A stretch of DNA of 64,000 nucleotides from Pandoraea capi (GTDB taxonomy: Bacteria; Pseudomonadota; Gammaproteobacteria; Burkholderiales; Burkholderiaceae). Of this stretch, positions 45,114 to 54,765 are shown one piece after another. Below the pieces are notes generated by a model that saw only the letters and a list, made by a program, of their open reading frames with translations, made no database searches and had not been told where the DNA came from. Every line of letters starts with the position of its first letter. Positions within the stretch are counted from its first letter, which is position 1. The stretch covers positions 1 to 64,000 of the forward strand of contig NZ_CABPRV010000013.1 in assembly GCF_902459735.1 (NCBI RefSeq). Reading direction: 5' to 3'. Position numbers and translations under genes: made by a program.

Positions 45114-45767
45114 TCAGAGATCGTTATTGCGGATCAAGCCGACCGCAATCCCTTCCAACGCAAAATCACCACTGCCTTCGTCGACATTGATGTTTTCGAA
45201 GTCGGGGTTTTCGGCAATCAGTTCGACGCCGCCCTTCACGCGGTGAAAACGTTTGACGGTCACGTCGTCGCCGATGCGGGCCACGACGATCTGGCCTTCA
45301 CGTGCGTCTGCGGCTTTCTGAACCGCGAGCAGATCGCCGTCGAGAATGCCGGCATCGCGCATCGACATCCCGCGCACCTTCAACAGGTAGTCAGGCTGGC
45401 GCGCGAACATGTTCGGGTCGCACTGGAAGTTACGTTCGATATGTTCCTGCGCCAGAATCGGGCTACCCGCAGCAACGCGCCCGACCAGCGGCAGCGACAG
45501 TTGCATCAGGCCCATATGCGGCAACGTGAACTGGTGGGCGCCACCGGCGTCGTCAAGACGCTTGAGGCGAATGCCGCGCGACTGACCGGCCGCAAGCTCG
45601 ATCACCCCTTTGCGCGCCAGCGCCCGCAGGTGCTCCTCCGCAGCGTTGGCGGAAGAAAAGCCCAGCTCGGCGGCAATCTCCGCGCGCGTCGGCGGAAAGC
45701 CGGTGCGTTCGATCGCTTGCTGAACCAGTTCGTAGACCTGCTGTTGACGGGCGGTAAGTTTGATCAT
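45114..45767 (-). CDS. lexA: SOS repressor LexA
   Basis: LexA represses DNA-damage genes and is inactivated by RecA-stimulated self-cleavage. The 217 residues contain the winged-helix domain ([20 protein letters not shown]; recognition helix [17 protein letters not shown]). The cleavage site is Ala100-Gly101 in [11 protein letters not shown], with the catalytic pair Ser135 (RGMSMRD) and Lys172 (TVKRF). ATG at 45767 was chosen for the standard N-terminus. Two SOS boxes lie directly upstream, so the gene is autoregulated. Confidence 0.97.
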   Translation of the reverse strand: MIKLTARQQQVYELVQQAIERTGFPPTRAEIAAELGFSSANAAEEHLRALARKGVIELAAGQSRGIRLKRLDDAGGAHQFTLPHMGLMQLSLPLVGRVAAGSPILAQEHIERNFQCDPNMFARQPDYLLKVRGMSMRDAGILDGDLLAVQKAADAREGQIVVARIGDDVTVKRFHRVKGGVELIAENPDFENINVDEGSGDFALEGIAVGLIRNNDL

Positions 45768-45772
45768 GGCAT

Positions 45773-45792
45773 CACTGTATGGAAGCACAGGT
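45773..45792 (-). promoter_or_regulatory. LexA (SOS) box 1
   Basis: CACTGTATGGAAGCACAGGT contains CTGT-N8-ACAG, the LexA consensus core. It begins only 5 bases upstream of the lexA start codon, so bound LexA would also cover the ribosome-binding region. Confidence 0.8.
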
Positions 45793-45812
45793 GGCTGTAT
45801 TTTTGTACAGTG
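45793..45812 (-). promoter_or_regulatory. LexA (SOS) box 2
   Basis: GGCTGTATTTTTGTACAGTG contains CTGT-N8-ACAG and is close to the full consensus. It follows box 1 at a 20-base centre-to-centre spacing, so two LexA dimers could bind on the same side of the helix. Confidence 0.88.
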
Positions 45813-45832
45813 TTTGCAAAAACGCAAGGGAA

Positions 45833-45855
45833 AACTTCATGTAGTGGATGAAGTT
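45833..45855. repeat. Inverted repeat upstream of the SOS boxes
   Basis: AACTTCAT and ATGAAGTT are perfect inverted 8-mers separated by GTAGTGG. The repeat lies between the monooxygenase stop codon and the lexA promoter. It may be an AT-rich terminator for the monooxygenase gene on the minus strand, followed there by TTTTCCC, or an operator. The rest of the 313-base spacer 45768-46080 shows no gene. Confidence 0.55.
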
Positions 45856-46080
45856 CCTGCCACACGTCCCCGGCGTTGGGGCGTTCGGATAGCCCGGCAC
45901 GGCCATGCGACGGGCTTCCCGTCCTGGGAGGCCCGCCGCGGATGCCTTGGCGGCTGACCTGTCCATTCGGACGATGGTGAGCGTGCTGCCCGCGTTCTCT
46001 ACGCGTACACGCAATCTGCGGCGTTTGAATATGACGTGGTTACGCCGCCGCGGCGTCGGCCGTCGCCACGGTAGTATTCA

Positions 46081-47592
46081 TCAGGCCGCAAACCACTGGC
46101 GCAGGGCATCCCTCAGACCGTCGACATCATCGGCGCGATCGCCTTCATTGCGCCATGCAATGCAGGTGTCGGGGCGCAACAGCATCGACGGCCCTTCGCT
46201 CACCGTCACGCAACGAACGCTCGGAGTCACGGCGGCGACGATCTGCGATGCGCGTTGCCAGGGCGTCGCGTCGAGCAACACGCCGTTGCCTTCCTGCATG
46301 GCGTCGTAGAGGTAGACGCCATCGGCAAGCTGCCAGTCACCCGCGAGTCGACCGATGTCAGGATGGTGGGCTTCGGTGGCACCAAGGTCGTAGCGTGTCG
46401 ACACACCGGTCATCATCTCGCCGATGAAGCGATTGACGTCGTCGAAGTCCATCAACCGGGCGATGAGATCGCGCATCGCCCCCGATTGCGGATCGGGCCG
46501 CAGGATCGCCACCTGCGCACGCGTATTCGCCAGCACTGCTTCGGCCACGGGCCGGCGCTCGGCCGTGTAGGTCGAGAGCAGGCTGTCCGGCATGTCGCCC
46601 CGGATGACGGCGGCAAGTTTCCAGCCGAGATTGGCGGCGTCGAGCAAGCCCAGACTCAGACCCTGCCCACCGAAGGGGGAGTGCACGTGGGCAGCGTCGC
46701 CGGCGAGAAACACGCGCCCCAGCCGGTAGGTGTCGACGAGTCGCGTGTTGTCCGCCCATCGGCTTGCACTGTGCAACGTGCTCACGCGGACGTCTTTCCC
46801 GCTGGTGCGGCGCAGGACTTCCTCGATCTCCTCTCGTGTCACTGGCGCCTGACGGTCGGGGGGCGGGCCGGAAAAGTCGAGCATGAAGAGGCGTCCGGGC
46901 ACCGGGCCGTAGCAGAACACGCCGTGCGCCGTGCGATTCCAGCCGACAGGGACCAGCAGCTCCGGATGGTCGACATCCGCGATGGCTTGGTAGAACGTGA
47001 GCGTCGGCTCGGTGCCGGGGAACGCAAAGCCGCTCAACTTGCGTACGGTGCTGCGTCCGCCGTCGCAGCCGATGAGGTAATCGGCCCGAAGATGACCGTC
47101 GCCTGACGGCGAAGTCCAGCGCACTTGCACGCTGTCGTCCGATGCCTCGACGGCGGTGATGTCGTGCTCGCGACGTACGTCGATACTCAACGCCCGCGCC
47201 CGTTCGGCCAGCATCGCTTCGAGGCTTGGCTGATCGACATGCCGAGGCCGGCGATCAGCATCGGCCTGAGCGTCGCGCCGAATGAGGGAAAGCCCGGCGA
47301 AATGGCCATTAAACTTTGACGCGCGTACCCGCAGGTCCGACCCCGTCTGTTCGGTGAACGCGCGCATGGCGTCAGCGCCGCGCGCCTGCGCCTCGTTCAC
47401 GGCAGCGCGCATGCCGCGCCGCAGTAGCGCTTCGCCTGCCAGTGGCCCGAAGGAGAGCGCCTTCATCGCCTGACTTGGTGAGGCCAGGCGCTCCAGCACG
47501 ACCACTTGTGCACCGCCGAGCGTCAGTTCGATGGCGCTCAACAGACCGACCGGCCCGGCACCCGCAATTACCACATCAATGTGTTTCGTCAT
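46081..47592 (-). CDS. FAD-dependent aromatic-ring monooxygenase (PheA/TfdB family)
   Basis: This group A flavoprotein monooxygenase has 503 residues. The N-terminal dinucleotide motif VVIAGAGPVGLLSAIEL is at residues 7-23, DYLIGCDGGRSTVRK near 171-185, and the FAD-ribityl motif RVFLAGDAAHVHSPFGGQGLSLGL near 287-310. A thioredoxin-like C-terminal region follows. Such enzymes hydroxylate phenols or polyketide-like aromatics with NAD(P)H and oxygen. The substrate cannot be inferred. It is divergent from a TetR gene across 54 bases containing a palindrome, which suggests control by substrate through that repressor. Confidence 0.93.
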   Translation of the reverse strand: MTKHIDVVIAGAGPVGLLSAIELTLGGAQVVVLERLASPSQAMKALSFGPLAGEALLRRGMRAAVNEAQARGADAMRAFTEQTGSDLRVRASKFNGHFAGLSLIRRDAQADADRRPRHVDQPSLEAMLAERARALSIDVRREHDITAVEASDDSVQVRWTSPSGDGHLRADYLIGCDGGRSTVRKLSGFAFPGTEPTLTFYQAIADVDHPELLVPVGWNRTAHGVFCYGPVPGRLFMLDFSGPPPDRQAPVTREEIEEVLRRTSGKDVRVSTLHSASRWADNTRLVDTYRLGRVFLAGDAAHVHSPFGGQGLSLGLLDAANLGWKLAAVIRGDMPDSLLSTYTAERRPVAEAVLANTRAQVAILRPDPQSGAMRDLIARLMDFDDVNRFIGEMMTGVSTRYDLGATEAHHPDIGRLAGDWQLADGVYLYDAMQEGNGVLLDATPWQRASQIVAAVTPSVRCVTVSEGPSMLLRPDTCIAWRNEGDRADDVDGLRDALRQWFAA

Positions 47593-47623
47593 ATACTTCG
47601 TATATAAATGTACTGAGTATATG
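47590..47623. promoter_or_regulatory. TetR operator candidate
   Basis: CATATACT (47590-47597) and AGTATATG (47616-47623) are perfect inverted 8-mers with an 18-base AT-rich centre. The left arm covers the monooxygenase start codon (47592-47590), and the tetR start is 23 bases beyond the right arm. Both promoters should be blocked by a bound repressor. Confidence 0.65.
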
Positions 47624-47646
47624 TAAACTAGATCATCGGAAACGAC

Positions 47647-48294
47647 ATGTCAACGCCAACCGATTTGAAATCACTGAGGTCACGCAAGCGCCTTGCCACG
47701 CGACAGGGCATTTCCAACGCGGCGACGCGGCTTTTCCACGAGCATGGGTTCGATCACGTGACGGTGGACCAGATCGCCGCCGCCGCCGACGTGGGCCGCA
47801 TGACGGTTTTCAATCACTTCCCGCGCAAGGAGGACATGTTCTTCGACCGCGACGAGGAGGGGCGTGACGCGCTGCGCGAGGCGATCCGTGGGGGCGCTGA
47901 CGGCGTATCGCCGGTCGAAGCGTTGCGTCTGCTGGCGCACCGGCTGGTCGCGCAAGGCAGCCCGTTCGTGGACTTCTCGGCACAAAGCCAGGGGTTCGTA
48001 AAGACGATCGAAGGCAGCGAAACCCTCAAGGCGCGTGCCCGGGCGATTCGGGACGAACTGGCCGACGTGGTGGCGCAGGCTCTGGCCGAGCGCGCCGGAT
48101 GGGCGTCGCCGGACGTGCAGGCCCAACTGGCGGCCGCGCTGCTACTCGCGGCCTGGACGGTCGCCTTCCTGCACGCGCACCGGACTTTCCGGGAAACGCA
48201 GGACACCGCTGTCGCCCAGAAAAGCTTCCTGAGCCTTGTGGATCAAGGCGCAGTGGCGATCGTGACGGCATTGGCAGGCTCCCCTTACGTCTGA
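47647..48294 (+). CDS. TetR-family transcriptional regulator
   Basis: The 215 residues have an N-terminal helix-turn-helix (about 18-62: GISNAATRLFHEHGFDHVTVDQIAAAADVGRMTVFNHFPRKEDMF). The ligand domain is helical and of the large TetR_C group. It is divergently transcribed from the monooxygenase gene and probably represses both. A drug-like or aromatic ligand is likely, but the sequence does not identify it. Confidence 0.93.
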   Translation: MSTPTDLKSLRSRKRLATRQGISNAATRLFHEHGFDHVTVDQIAAAADVGRMTVFNHFPRKEDMFFDRDEEGRDALREAIRGGADGVSPVEALRLLAHRLVAQGSPFVDFSAQSQGFVKTIEGSETLKARARAIRDELADVVAQALAERAGWASPDVQAQLAAALLLAAWTVAFLHAHRTFRETQDTAVAQKSFLSLVDQGAVAIVTALAGSPYV

Positions 48295-48466
48295 CGGACG
48301 GTATTCATCACGCGAAAAGCCCTCTCACGGGGTGTTCGCGGTCATCAGCACAAATTCTCTAATCCTTATTCCGGCATAAACAAAACCGAAAATATTATTT
48401 TTAATTATTTAGACGGACTCATAGACTGGCCTCCTACACACGAGAAGCAAACAAGGAGTGCAAGTC

Positions 48467-49498
48467 ATGAGCAAAGCAGCACGGGGATGGAAAGCTAAGA
48501 AGCTGGTAGTCGCGCTGGGCGGTCTGACATTGGCCGCCGGCATGACGATTCAGGCGCAGGCCGCAAGCCTGTCGCTGCTCAACGTGTCGTACGACCCGAC
48601 GCGCGAGCTGTACGCCGATTACAACAAGGCTTTCGAAGCCCATTACAAGCAAGTCTCCGGCGACACGGTGACGGTGAAGGCCTCGCACGGCGGCTCGGGC
48701 AAGCAGGCCCGTACCGTGCTCGATGGCGCACCCGCCGACGTCGTCACGCTCGGCATCTCGGCCGACATCGATGAACTGGCTTCCGCCGGCCTCGTGAACA
48801 AGGACTGGCAGAAGCGTCTGCCGGACAACGCCACGCCGTACACGTCGACCATCGTGCTGCTGGTGCGCAAGGGCAACCCCAAGAACATCAAGGACTGGAA
48901 CGACCTCGCCAAGCCGGGCATCAGCGTGGTGACGCCGAACCCGAAGACGTCGGCCGGCGCTCGCTGGAACTACCTCGCGGCCTGGCTCTACGCGCTCAAG
49001 CAACCGGGCGGTAATGAGCAGAAGGCAAAGGAATTCGTGGGGGCGATCTATAAGAACGTCGGCGTGCTGGATTCGGGCGCGCGTGGGGCGACCACGACCT
49101 TCGTGGAGCGTGGCATCGGCGATGTGCTGATCGCCTGGGAAAACGAAGCGCTGCTGTCGGTGAAGGATCTCGGTCCGGACAAGTTCGACATCGTGGTGCC
49201 GTCGTCATCGATCCTGACGGAGCCGCCGGTGGCCATCGTCGACAAGAACGTGGACAAGCACGGTACCCGCAAGGCCGCCGAAGCCTATCTGCAATGGCTG
49301 TACTCGCCGCAAGGTCAGGAAATCGCCGCGAAGCACTTCTATCGTCCGCGTTCGCCGGAAATCGCCAAGAAGTATGAGGCGCAGTATCCGAAGCTCAAGC
49401 TCTATACGGTCGACGCCGATCTGGGCGGCTGGACGAAGACGCAGGCCAAGCACTTCGCCGACGGCGGCATCTTCGACCAGATCTACACCAAGAAGTAA
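48467..49498 (+). CDS. sbp: Periplasmic sulfate-binding protein
   Basis: Sbp captures sulfate in the periplasm for the CysTWA importer. The 343 residues have a signal peptide ending around AQA (residue 32). Sbp-specific stretches follow: [46 protein letters not shown] and [21 protein letters not shown] at 48467 was chosen with AAGGAG 8 bases upstream; an in-frame GTG at 48458 overlaps that ribosome-binding site. The AT-rich region before it (about 48380-48425) is a plausible CysB site. Confidence 0.95.
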   Translation: MSKAARGWKAKKLVVALGGLTLAAGMTIQAQAASLSLLNVSYDPTRELYADYNKAFEAHYKQVSGDTVTVKASHGGSGKQARTVLDGAPADVVTLGISADIDELASAGLVNKDWQKRLPDNATPYTSTIVLLVRKGNPKNIKDWNDLAKPGISVVTPNPKTSAGARWNYLAAWLYALKQPGGNEQKAKEFVGAIYKNVGVLDSGARGATTTFVERGIGDVLIAWENEALLSVKDLGPDKFDIVVPSSSILTEPPVAIVDKNVDKHGTRKAAEAYLQWLYSPQGQEIAAKHFYRPRSPEIAKKYEAQYPKLKLYTVDADLGGWTKTQAKHFADGGIFDQIYTKK

Positions 49499-49516
49499 TC
49501 AGGCAGGGACCTTCGC

Positions 49517-50380
49517 ATGAGTACCGCACTCTTTCCTCTGTGGCGTAAGCCAAGTGCCTTGCCGGGCTTTGGCCTGACGATGGGCTACACCGTCGCGTAC
49601 CTGAGCCTTGTGGTGCTGGTGCCGTTGCTGATGGTCTTCATCAAGGCAAGCTCGCTCGACTGGGCGAGTTTCGTCACCGCCGTGAGTTCGCCGCGCGTGC
49701 TGGCGTCGTACCGCCTCACGTTCGGCATCTCGCTCGCGGCGGCGTCGCTCAACGCCGTGTTCGGTTTCATCCTGGCGTGGGTGCTGGTGCGCTACACGTT
49801 CCCGGGCAAGCGCTTCGTCGATGCGCTGATCGACCTGCCGTTCGCGTTGCCGACTTCGGTGGCGGGCATCGTGCTCGCCGCGATCTACGCGCCTAACGGC
49901 TGGGTCGGACGCTGGTTCGAACCGCTCGGTATCAAGATCGCCTTCACGCCGCTGGGTATTTTCGTGGCGCTGACCTTCATCGGTCTGCCGTTCGTCGTGC
50001 GCACGCTGCAACCGGTGCTCGAAGAGTTCGAGCGCGAGCAGGAAGAAGCGGCGGCCTGCCTTGGGGCCACGCGCTGGCAGACGCTGCGTCACGTGATTCT
50101 CCCGGCGGTGTTGCCGGCGTTGCTGACGGGTTTTGCGCTGGCGTTTGCACGTGCCGTCGGCGAGTACGGCTCGGTCATTTTCATCGCGGGCAACATCCCG
50201 ATGGTCTCCGAGATCACGTCGCTGCTGATCATCACCAAGCTCGAACAATATGACTTTGCCGGCGCGGCGGCGCTCGCCGTGGTCATGCTGCTGATCTCGT
50301 TCGTGCTGCTGTTGCTCATCAATACCCTGCAATGGTGGCTGCAACGTCGTCATTCGGGCCGTCGTGCCAGCGGTTTGTAA
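49517..50380 (+). CDS. cysT: Sulfate/thiosulfate ABC transporter permease CysT
   Basis: This is one of two inner-membrane permeases of the sulfate importer. The 287 residues show six hydrophobic segments, the family motif ALPTSVAGIVLAAIYAPNGWVG and the EAA loop EEAAACLGATRWQTLRHVILPAVLPAL that contacts CysA. It starts 18 bases after the sbp stop. cysW follows 73 bases later. Confidence 0.95.
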   Translation: MSTALFPLWRKPSALPGFGLTMGYTVAYLSLVVLVPLLMVFIKASSLDWASFVTAVSSPRVLASYRLTFGISLAAASLNAVFGFILAWVLVRYTFPGKRFVDALIDLPFALPTSVAGIVLAAIYAPNGWVGRWFEPLGIKIAFTPLGIFVALTFIGLPFVVRTLQPVLEEFEREQEEAAACLGATRWQTLRHVILPAVLPALLTGFALAFARAVGEYGSVIFIAGNIPMVSEITSLLIITKLEQYDFAGAAALAVVMLLISFVLLLLINTLQWWLQRRHSGRRASGL

Positions 50381-50453
50381 CTGGCTGACGTCACCAGGCA
50401 CAACACACAGATCACGCACAACCCGGTCCGCCTTCGAAGAGAACGTTTCGATC

Positions 50454-51359
50454 ATGTCCGATTCACTCACACTGTCGCGCGCCTTGCCGCAAACCGCCAA
50501 GGCACGCCAATCCGATCCGACCGACGAGCCCGCGTTCGTCAAGGCCATTCTCATCGGCGTAGCGCTGCTGTTCTTCGCGCTGTTTCTCGTGCTGCCGCTC
50601 GCCTCGGTGTTCGTCACGGCGCTAGGCAAGGGGGTCGCCGCTTACTGGGATGGCCTGACCAACGACGACGCGCTGTCGGCCATCCGCCTGACGCTGTTGA
50701 TCGCGGTGATCGCCGTACCGCTGAATCTGGTGTTCGGGGTCGCGGCATCGTGGGCGATCGCGCGCTTCGAATTCCGGGGCAAGAGCGTACTGACCACGCT
50801 CATCGACCTGCCGTTTTCCGTATCACCGGTCGTGGCCGGGCTGACATTCCTGCTGATCTTCGGACGTCAGGGGCCGCTGTGGGATTTTCTCGACGCGCAC
50901 AACCTGAAGATCGTGTTTGCATTGCCGGGGCTGGTGCTCGCGACGGTGTTCGTCACGTTCCCGTTCGTCGCACGTGAACTGATTCCACTGATGCAGGCGC
51001 AGGGCAGCGAAGAAGAAGAGGCGGCGCGCGTGCTGGGCGCGAGCGGCTGGCAGGTGTTCACGCGCGTGACGCTGCCGAAGATCAAATGGGGTCTGCTGTA
51101 CGGCGTGATTCTGTGTAATGCCCGTGCGATGGGCGAGTTCGGCGCGGTGTCCGTTGTCTCGGGCCATATCCGCGGTGAGACGAACACGCTGCCGCTGCAC
51201 GTGGAAATTGAATACAACGACTACCACACGGTAGGGGCTTTTGCGGCGGCGTCGATTCTCGCGCTGCTGGCATTGGCAACGCTGGCCTTGAAGCTCTGGG
51301 CCGAACACAAGCTGGCGCAGGACAAGGCGGCGCGTCGTGCAGACGCCGTGCAGGCCTGA
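50454..51359 (+). CDS. cysW: Sulfate/thiosulfate ABC transporter permease CysW
   Basis: This is the second sulfate permease, 301 residues with six membrane helices. Visible motifs are [28 protein letters not shown] and the EAA loop [32 protein letters not shown]. The CysW-type conserved [28 protein letters not shown] lies near residues 228-256. ATG at 50454 was selected because the earlier in-frame part lacks family similarity. Confidence 0.95.
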   Translation: MSDSLTLSRALPQTAKARQSDPTDEPAFVKAILIGVALLFFALFLVLPLASVFVTALGKGVAAYWDGLTNDDALSAIRLTLLIAVIAVPLNLVFGVAASWAIARFEFRGKSVLTTLIDLPFSVSPVVAGLTFLLIFGRQGPLWDFLDAHNLKIVFALPGLVLATVFVTFPFVARELIPLMQAQGSEEEEAARVLGASGWQVFTRVTLPKIKWGLLYGVILCNARAMGEFGAVSVVSGHIRGETNTLPLHVEIEYNDYHTVGAFAAASILALLALATLALKLWAEHKLAQDKAARRADAVQA

Positions 51360-51405
51360 AGCGCCATCTCCGGCATCGTCAGATCAAGCATCGAGGAGCA
51401 AGACA

Positions 51406-52482
51406 ATGAGCATCCAGGTACAACAGGTTTCGAAACGCTTCGGCGACTTCAACGCGCTCGACGACGTCAGTCTCGAATTCCCGACCGGCGAACTGGTCGC
51501 GCTGCTCGGGCCGTCGGGCTGCGGCAAGACCACGCTGCTGCGCATCGTTGCCGGGCTGGAATTCGCCGATGCCGGGCGCGTGGTGCTCAATGGTGAGGAC
51601 GTGGCGTCCGTGGGCACGCGTGAGCGCCAGGTCGGTTTCGTGTTTCAGCACTACGCGCTGTTCCGTCACATGACGGTGTTCGAGAACGTGGCATTCGGTC
51701 TGCGTGTGAAGTCGCGCCGCGATCGTCTGTCCGATGCCCAGATCCGTGCCAAGGTGCATGAGTTGCTTGGTCTGGTGCAACTGGACTGGCTGGCCGATCA
51801 CTATCCGGCGGAACTATCCGGTGGCCAGCGTCAGCGTATCGCGCTGGCCCGTGCGCTTGCGGTGGAGCCGAAAGTGCTGCTGCTCGACGAGCCGTTCGGC
51901 GCGCTCGACGCCAAGGTGCGCAAGGAGTTGCGCAGCTGGCTGCGCCGTTTGCATGACGAGCTGCACATCACGACGATTTTCGTCACGCACGATCAGGAAG
52001 AGGCGCTCGAAGTCGCCGATCGCATCGTGCTGATGAATCGCGGCAAGGTCGAACAGATCGGCGCGCCGCAGGATGTCTATGACACGCCGGAAAGTGCGTT
52101 CGTCTACGAGTTTCTCGGCGCGGCGAACCGGCTCTCGGGTGAGTTGCAGACGCACGATTTCATTGCCGATGCGGGCCAGTACCGCGTGACGGTGCACAAA
52201 GACGACTTGCCGGCGGTGCCGCAGGACGGGCGGGCAATTGCGTATGTGCGTCCGCACGATCTGGCGCTGGTCAATGCGAACGATGGCGGTCCGGGGATCG
52301 ACGTGGCCGTGCGTCGCGCGATTCCGCTGGGCGGCACCGTGCGCGTGGAGCTTGCCGCGCCCGGCGACGCCGTGTGGGAAGCCGAACTCACGCGCTCGGG
52401 CTGGAAGGCGCTCGGCGCGGATGCCGGCACCCCGGTGCGCGCCGTGCCGCGTCAGTTGCGGGTGTTCTCTGCGCAGGCATGA
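51406..52482 (+). CDS. cysA: Sulfate/thiosulfate ABC transporter ATPase CysA
   Basis: CysA energises sulfate import from the cytoplasmic side. The 358 residues include Walker [10 protein letters not shown] (about residues 35-43), Q-loop [20 protein letters not shown], signature [15 protein letters not shown], Walker [19 protein letters not shown] and the H-loop [15 protein letters not shown]-terminal TOBE-type regulatory domain follows. GAGGAG precedes the ATG. It completes the operon sbp-cysT-cysW-cysA. Confidence 0.96.
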   Translation: MSIQVQQVSKRFGDFNALDDVSLEFPTGELVALLGPSGCGKTTLLRIVAGLEFADAGRVVLNGEDVASVGTRERQVGFVFQHYALFRHMTVFENVAFGLRVKSRRDRLSDAQIRAKVHELLGLVQLDWLADHYPAELSGGQRQRIALARALAVEPKVLLLDEPFGALDAKVRKELRSWLRRLHDELHITTIFVTHDQEEALEVADRIVLMNRGKVEQIGAPQDVYDTPESAFVYEFLGAANRLSGELQTHDFIADAGQYRVTVHKDDLPAVPQDGRAIAYVRPHDLALVNANDGGPGIDVAVRRAIPLGGTVRVELAAPGDAVWEAELTRSGWKALGADAGTPVRAVPRQLRVFSAQA

Positions 52483-52649
52483 GTTGCCGGTGGGAGTCGC
52501 AGGCAAGGGGCCGCACACGGTGACGTTGCATGACATTGCGTGATGTCGGGCGGCATCGATCGACAGGACAACAAGTTGTACGTATTCAAACAGACGTGGC
52601 AGACATCGTCGACGTCATGGACAGACAAGTAACAGGGCGGAGTTAGATC

Positions 52650-53588
52650 ATGAATTTCCAGCAATTGCGCTACGTGCGCGAAGCGGTGCGCCAGAACCTT
52701 AATCTGACGGAAGCGGCGAGTGCGCTGTACACGTCGCAGTCGGGCGTGAGCAAGCAGATCAAGGATCTGGAAGACGAACTCGGTGTGGACGTGTTCGTGC
52801 GTCGCGGCAAGCGCCTCACCGGCCTGACCGAGCCGGGCAAGGCGGTGCTGCAACTGATCGAGCGCATGCTGCTCGACGCCGAGAACCTGCGCCGCGTGGC
52901 GCGCCAGTTCGCGGATCAGGACAGCGGGCATCTCGTCGTGGCCACGACCCACACGCAGGCGCGTTACGCGTTGCCGCAGGTGATCAAGCAGTTCACCAGC
53001 GTCTACCCGAAGGTGCATCTGGCGCTGCGCCAGGGCAGCCCGCGCCAGATTGCGCAGATGGTCATCGACGGCGAAGCCGACATCGGTATCACGACCGAGG
53101 CGCTCGACCGCTTTCCCGATATCGTCACGTTCCCGTGCTATTCATGGCACCACGTGGCGGTCGTGCCGAAGGACCACCCGCTTGTGGGCCGCGAGAACGT
53201 GACGCTCGCCGACATCGCCGAATATCCGATCATCACGTATGACGGCGATTTCACCGGACGCTCGCACGTGGACAAGGCGTTCACCGATCAGGGACTGGTG
53301 CCGGATATCGTGCTCACCGCGCTTGATACGGATGTCATCAAGACGTACGTGGAACTGGGGCTGGGCGTGGGGATCGTGGCGGCGATGGCCGTCGACCCGC
53401 GCAAGGACCAGGATCTGGCGGTGCTGGAGCTGGACAACGCGTTCGAGCCCAGCACCACGCGTATCGGCCTGCGTCGCGGGGCGTTCCTGCGCTCGTATGC
53501 TTATCGGTTCATTGAGATGCTCGCACCGGCGCTCAAGGAGCAGGAAATCTCGACACAACTGCGCGAAGCGCTGGAATTCGCGGCTTGA
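52650..53588 (+). CDS. cysB: CysB-type LysR regulator of sulfur assimilation
   Basis: This LysR regulator of cysteine biosynthesis and sulfate uptake responds to N-acetylserine in its relatives. The 312 residues begin MNFQQLRYVREAVRQNLNLTEAASALYTSQSGVSKQIKDLEDELGVDVF, the characteristic CysB helix-turn-helix. The effector domain includes DGEADIGITTEALDRFPDIVTFPCYSWHHV and VELGLGVGIVAAMAVDP. Placement directly after cysA links regulator and target; the 167-base spacer allows its own promoter. Confidence 0.94.
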   Translation: MNFQQLRYVREAVRQNLNLTEAASALYTSQSGVSKQIKDLEDELGVDVFVRRGKRLTGLTEPGKAVLQLIERMLLDAENLRRVARQFADQDSGHLVVATTHTQARYALPQVIKQFTSVYPKVHLALRQGSPRQIAQMVIDGEADIGITTEALDRFPDIVTFPCYSWHHVAVVPKDHPLVGRENVTLADIAEYPIITYDGDFTGRSHVDKAFTDQGLVPDIVLTALDTDVIKTYVELGLGVGIVAAMAVDPRKDQDLAVLELDNAFEPSTTRIGLRRGAFLRSYAYRFIEMLAPALKEQEISTQLREALEFAA

Positions 53589-53605
53589 ATGGCCCCCTGA
53601 AGCCG

Positions 53606-53636
53606 GATCCCGCTCTCGTGGCGGGATCGATATTTT
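53606..53636 (+). terminator. Possible terminator after cysB
   Basis: GATCCCGC pairs perfectly with GCGGGATC around TCTCGTG, followed by GATATTTTC. It lies 17 bases after the cysB stop; the T tract is short and interrupted. Confidence 0.5.
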
Positions 53637-53642
53637 CAGCGA

Positions 53643-53671
53643 TTGGGAAGCGGGGCAGTATTGGATACAAT
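53643..53671 (+). promoter_or_regulatory. Asparaginase gene promoter, near-leaderless
   Basis: TTGGGA (53643-53648), 17 bases, TACAAT (53666-53671). Only 7 bases separate the -10 box from the ATG at 53679, so transcription would begin at or within a base or two of the start codon. Confidence 0.55.
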
Positions 53672-53678
53672 CGCTGGC

Positions 53679-54719
53679 ATGACCTTGACCTCATTCAACC
53701 CGATTCCTCACTACACCGTGTCCTCCGGTGAGCTGCCGCGCATTGCGCTGCTCGCCACGGGCGGCACGATCGCGGGCAGCGCGGCCGACGCCACGCGCAC
53801 CGCCGGTTATCAGGCCGGGGCGCTCGGTGTTCAGGACCTGCTCGCCGCCGTGCCCGCGCTGGGCAACGTCGCGCATATTCACGCGGAACAGGTCGCGCAG
53901 ATCGACAGCAAGGACATGAGCATGTCGCTGTGGCAGAAGCTCGCCGCACGCGTGAACGCCTTGCTCGCGCAGCCTGATGTGGCTGGCGCCGTGATTACGC
54001 ACGGCACCGATACGCTCGAAGAGACCGCGTATTACCTGCATCTGACGATCAACAGCCGCAAGCCCGTCGTGCTGACGGCGGCGATGCGTCCGGCCACGGC
54101 ACTCTCGGCCGACGGTCCGCTCAATCTGCTCAACGCTGTGCGCGTGGCGACCGATCCGATCTCGGGCGGGCGCGGCGTGATGGTCGCCATCAACAACCAG
54201 ATTCACTGCGCGCGCGACGTCATCAAGACGAGCACCTACAAGGTCGATGCGTTTCACTCGCCGGAAATCGGCGTGCTCGGCTGGGTGCAGGACGAACGCG
54301 TTGCGTTTCAGCGGGAACCGCTGCAATACCACACCGTCGAGAGCGAGTTCGTCGGCTTGTCCGGCGAATTGCCGGCGGTGGAAGTGGTGTCGAGCTATGC
54401 GGGTGTGTCGCGCATTGCCGTCGATGCGCTGGTGGAAGCCGGTGTGCAAGGCATCGTGGTCGCAGGCACCGGTAATGGTTCGCTGCACTTGTTGCTGCAA
54501 CAGGCGCTGGCCGAGGCGGTGCAGCGCGGGGTGACGGTCGTGCGCGCGTCGCGTGTGGGCAGCGGCCACGTGATGCATAACGGTGCCGCGCCGGACGATC
54601 AGTACGGCTTCGTGAGCACCGGCAATCTGCATCCGTACAAGGCGCGCGTGCTGCTGATGCTGGCGTTGCAGGCCGGTGTGCCGCGCGAGCGCATGCAGAG
54701 TCTGTTCGACGAGTACTGA
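53679..54719 (+). CDS. Asparaginase (L-asparaginase/glutaminase family)
   Basis: The enzyme hydrolyses asparagine to aspartate and ammonia. The 346 residues contain the two catalytic motifs of the bacterial type I/II family: LLATGGTIAG with nucleophile Thr30, and GAVITHGTDTLEETAYYL with the second Thr-Asp pair near residues 109-112. A lysine required by type II members would lie further on. GIVVAGTGNGSLHLLL near residues 261-276 is also typical. No signal peptide is visible, so it is probably cytoplasmic despite resembling the AnsB type. ATG 53679 was chosen over an upstream in-frame start because the promoter lies in between. Confidence 0.93.
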   Translation: MTLTSFNPIPHYTVSSGELPRIALLATGGTIAGSAADATRTAGYQAGALGVQDLLAAVPALGNVAHIHAEQVAQIDSKDMSMSLWQKLAARVNALLAQPDVAGAVITHGTDTLEETAYYLHLTINSRKPVVLTAAMRPATALSADGPLNLLNAVRVATDPISGGRGVMVAINNQIHCARDVIKTSTYKVDAFHSPEIGVLGWVQDERVAFQREPLQYHTVESEFVGLSGELPAVEVVSSYAGVSRIAVDALVEAGVQGIVVAGTGNGSLHLLLQQALAEAVQRGVTVVRASRVGSGHVMHNGAAPDDQYGFVSTGNLHPYKARVLLMLALQAGVPRERMQSLFDEY

Positions 54720-54721
54720 TC

Positions 54722-54765
54722 AAAAAAATACGGCGCCAGTCGCACTTTCGCTCGACTCGCGCCGT
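54722..54765 (-). terminator. Intrinsic terminator of the glyoxylate operon
   Basis: ACGGCGC-C-AGTCG pairs with CGACT-C-GCGCCGT around a 10-base loop, a 12-bp stem with one mismatch. On the minus strand it is followed by ATTTTTTTG. It ends transcription arriving from garR and lies just 2 bases beyond the asparaginase stop codon. The rest of the 261-base spacer to garR holds no gene. Confidence 0.9.
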
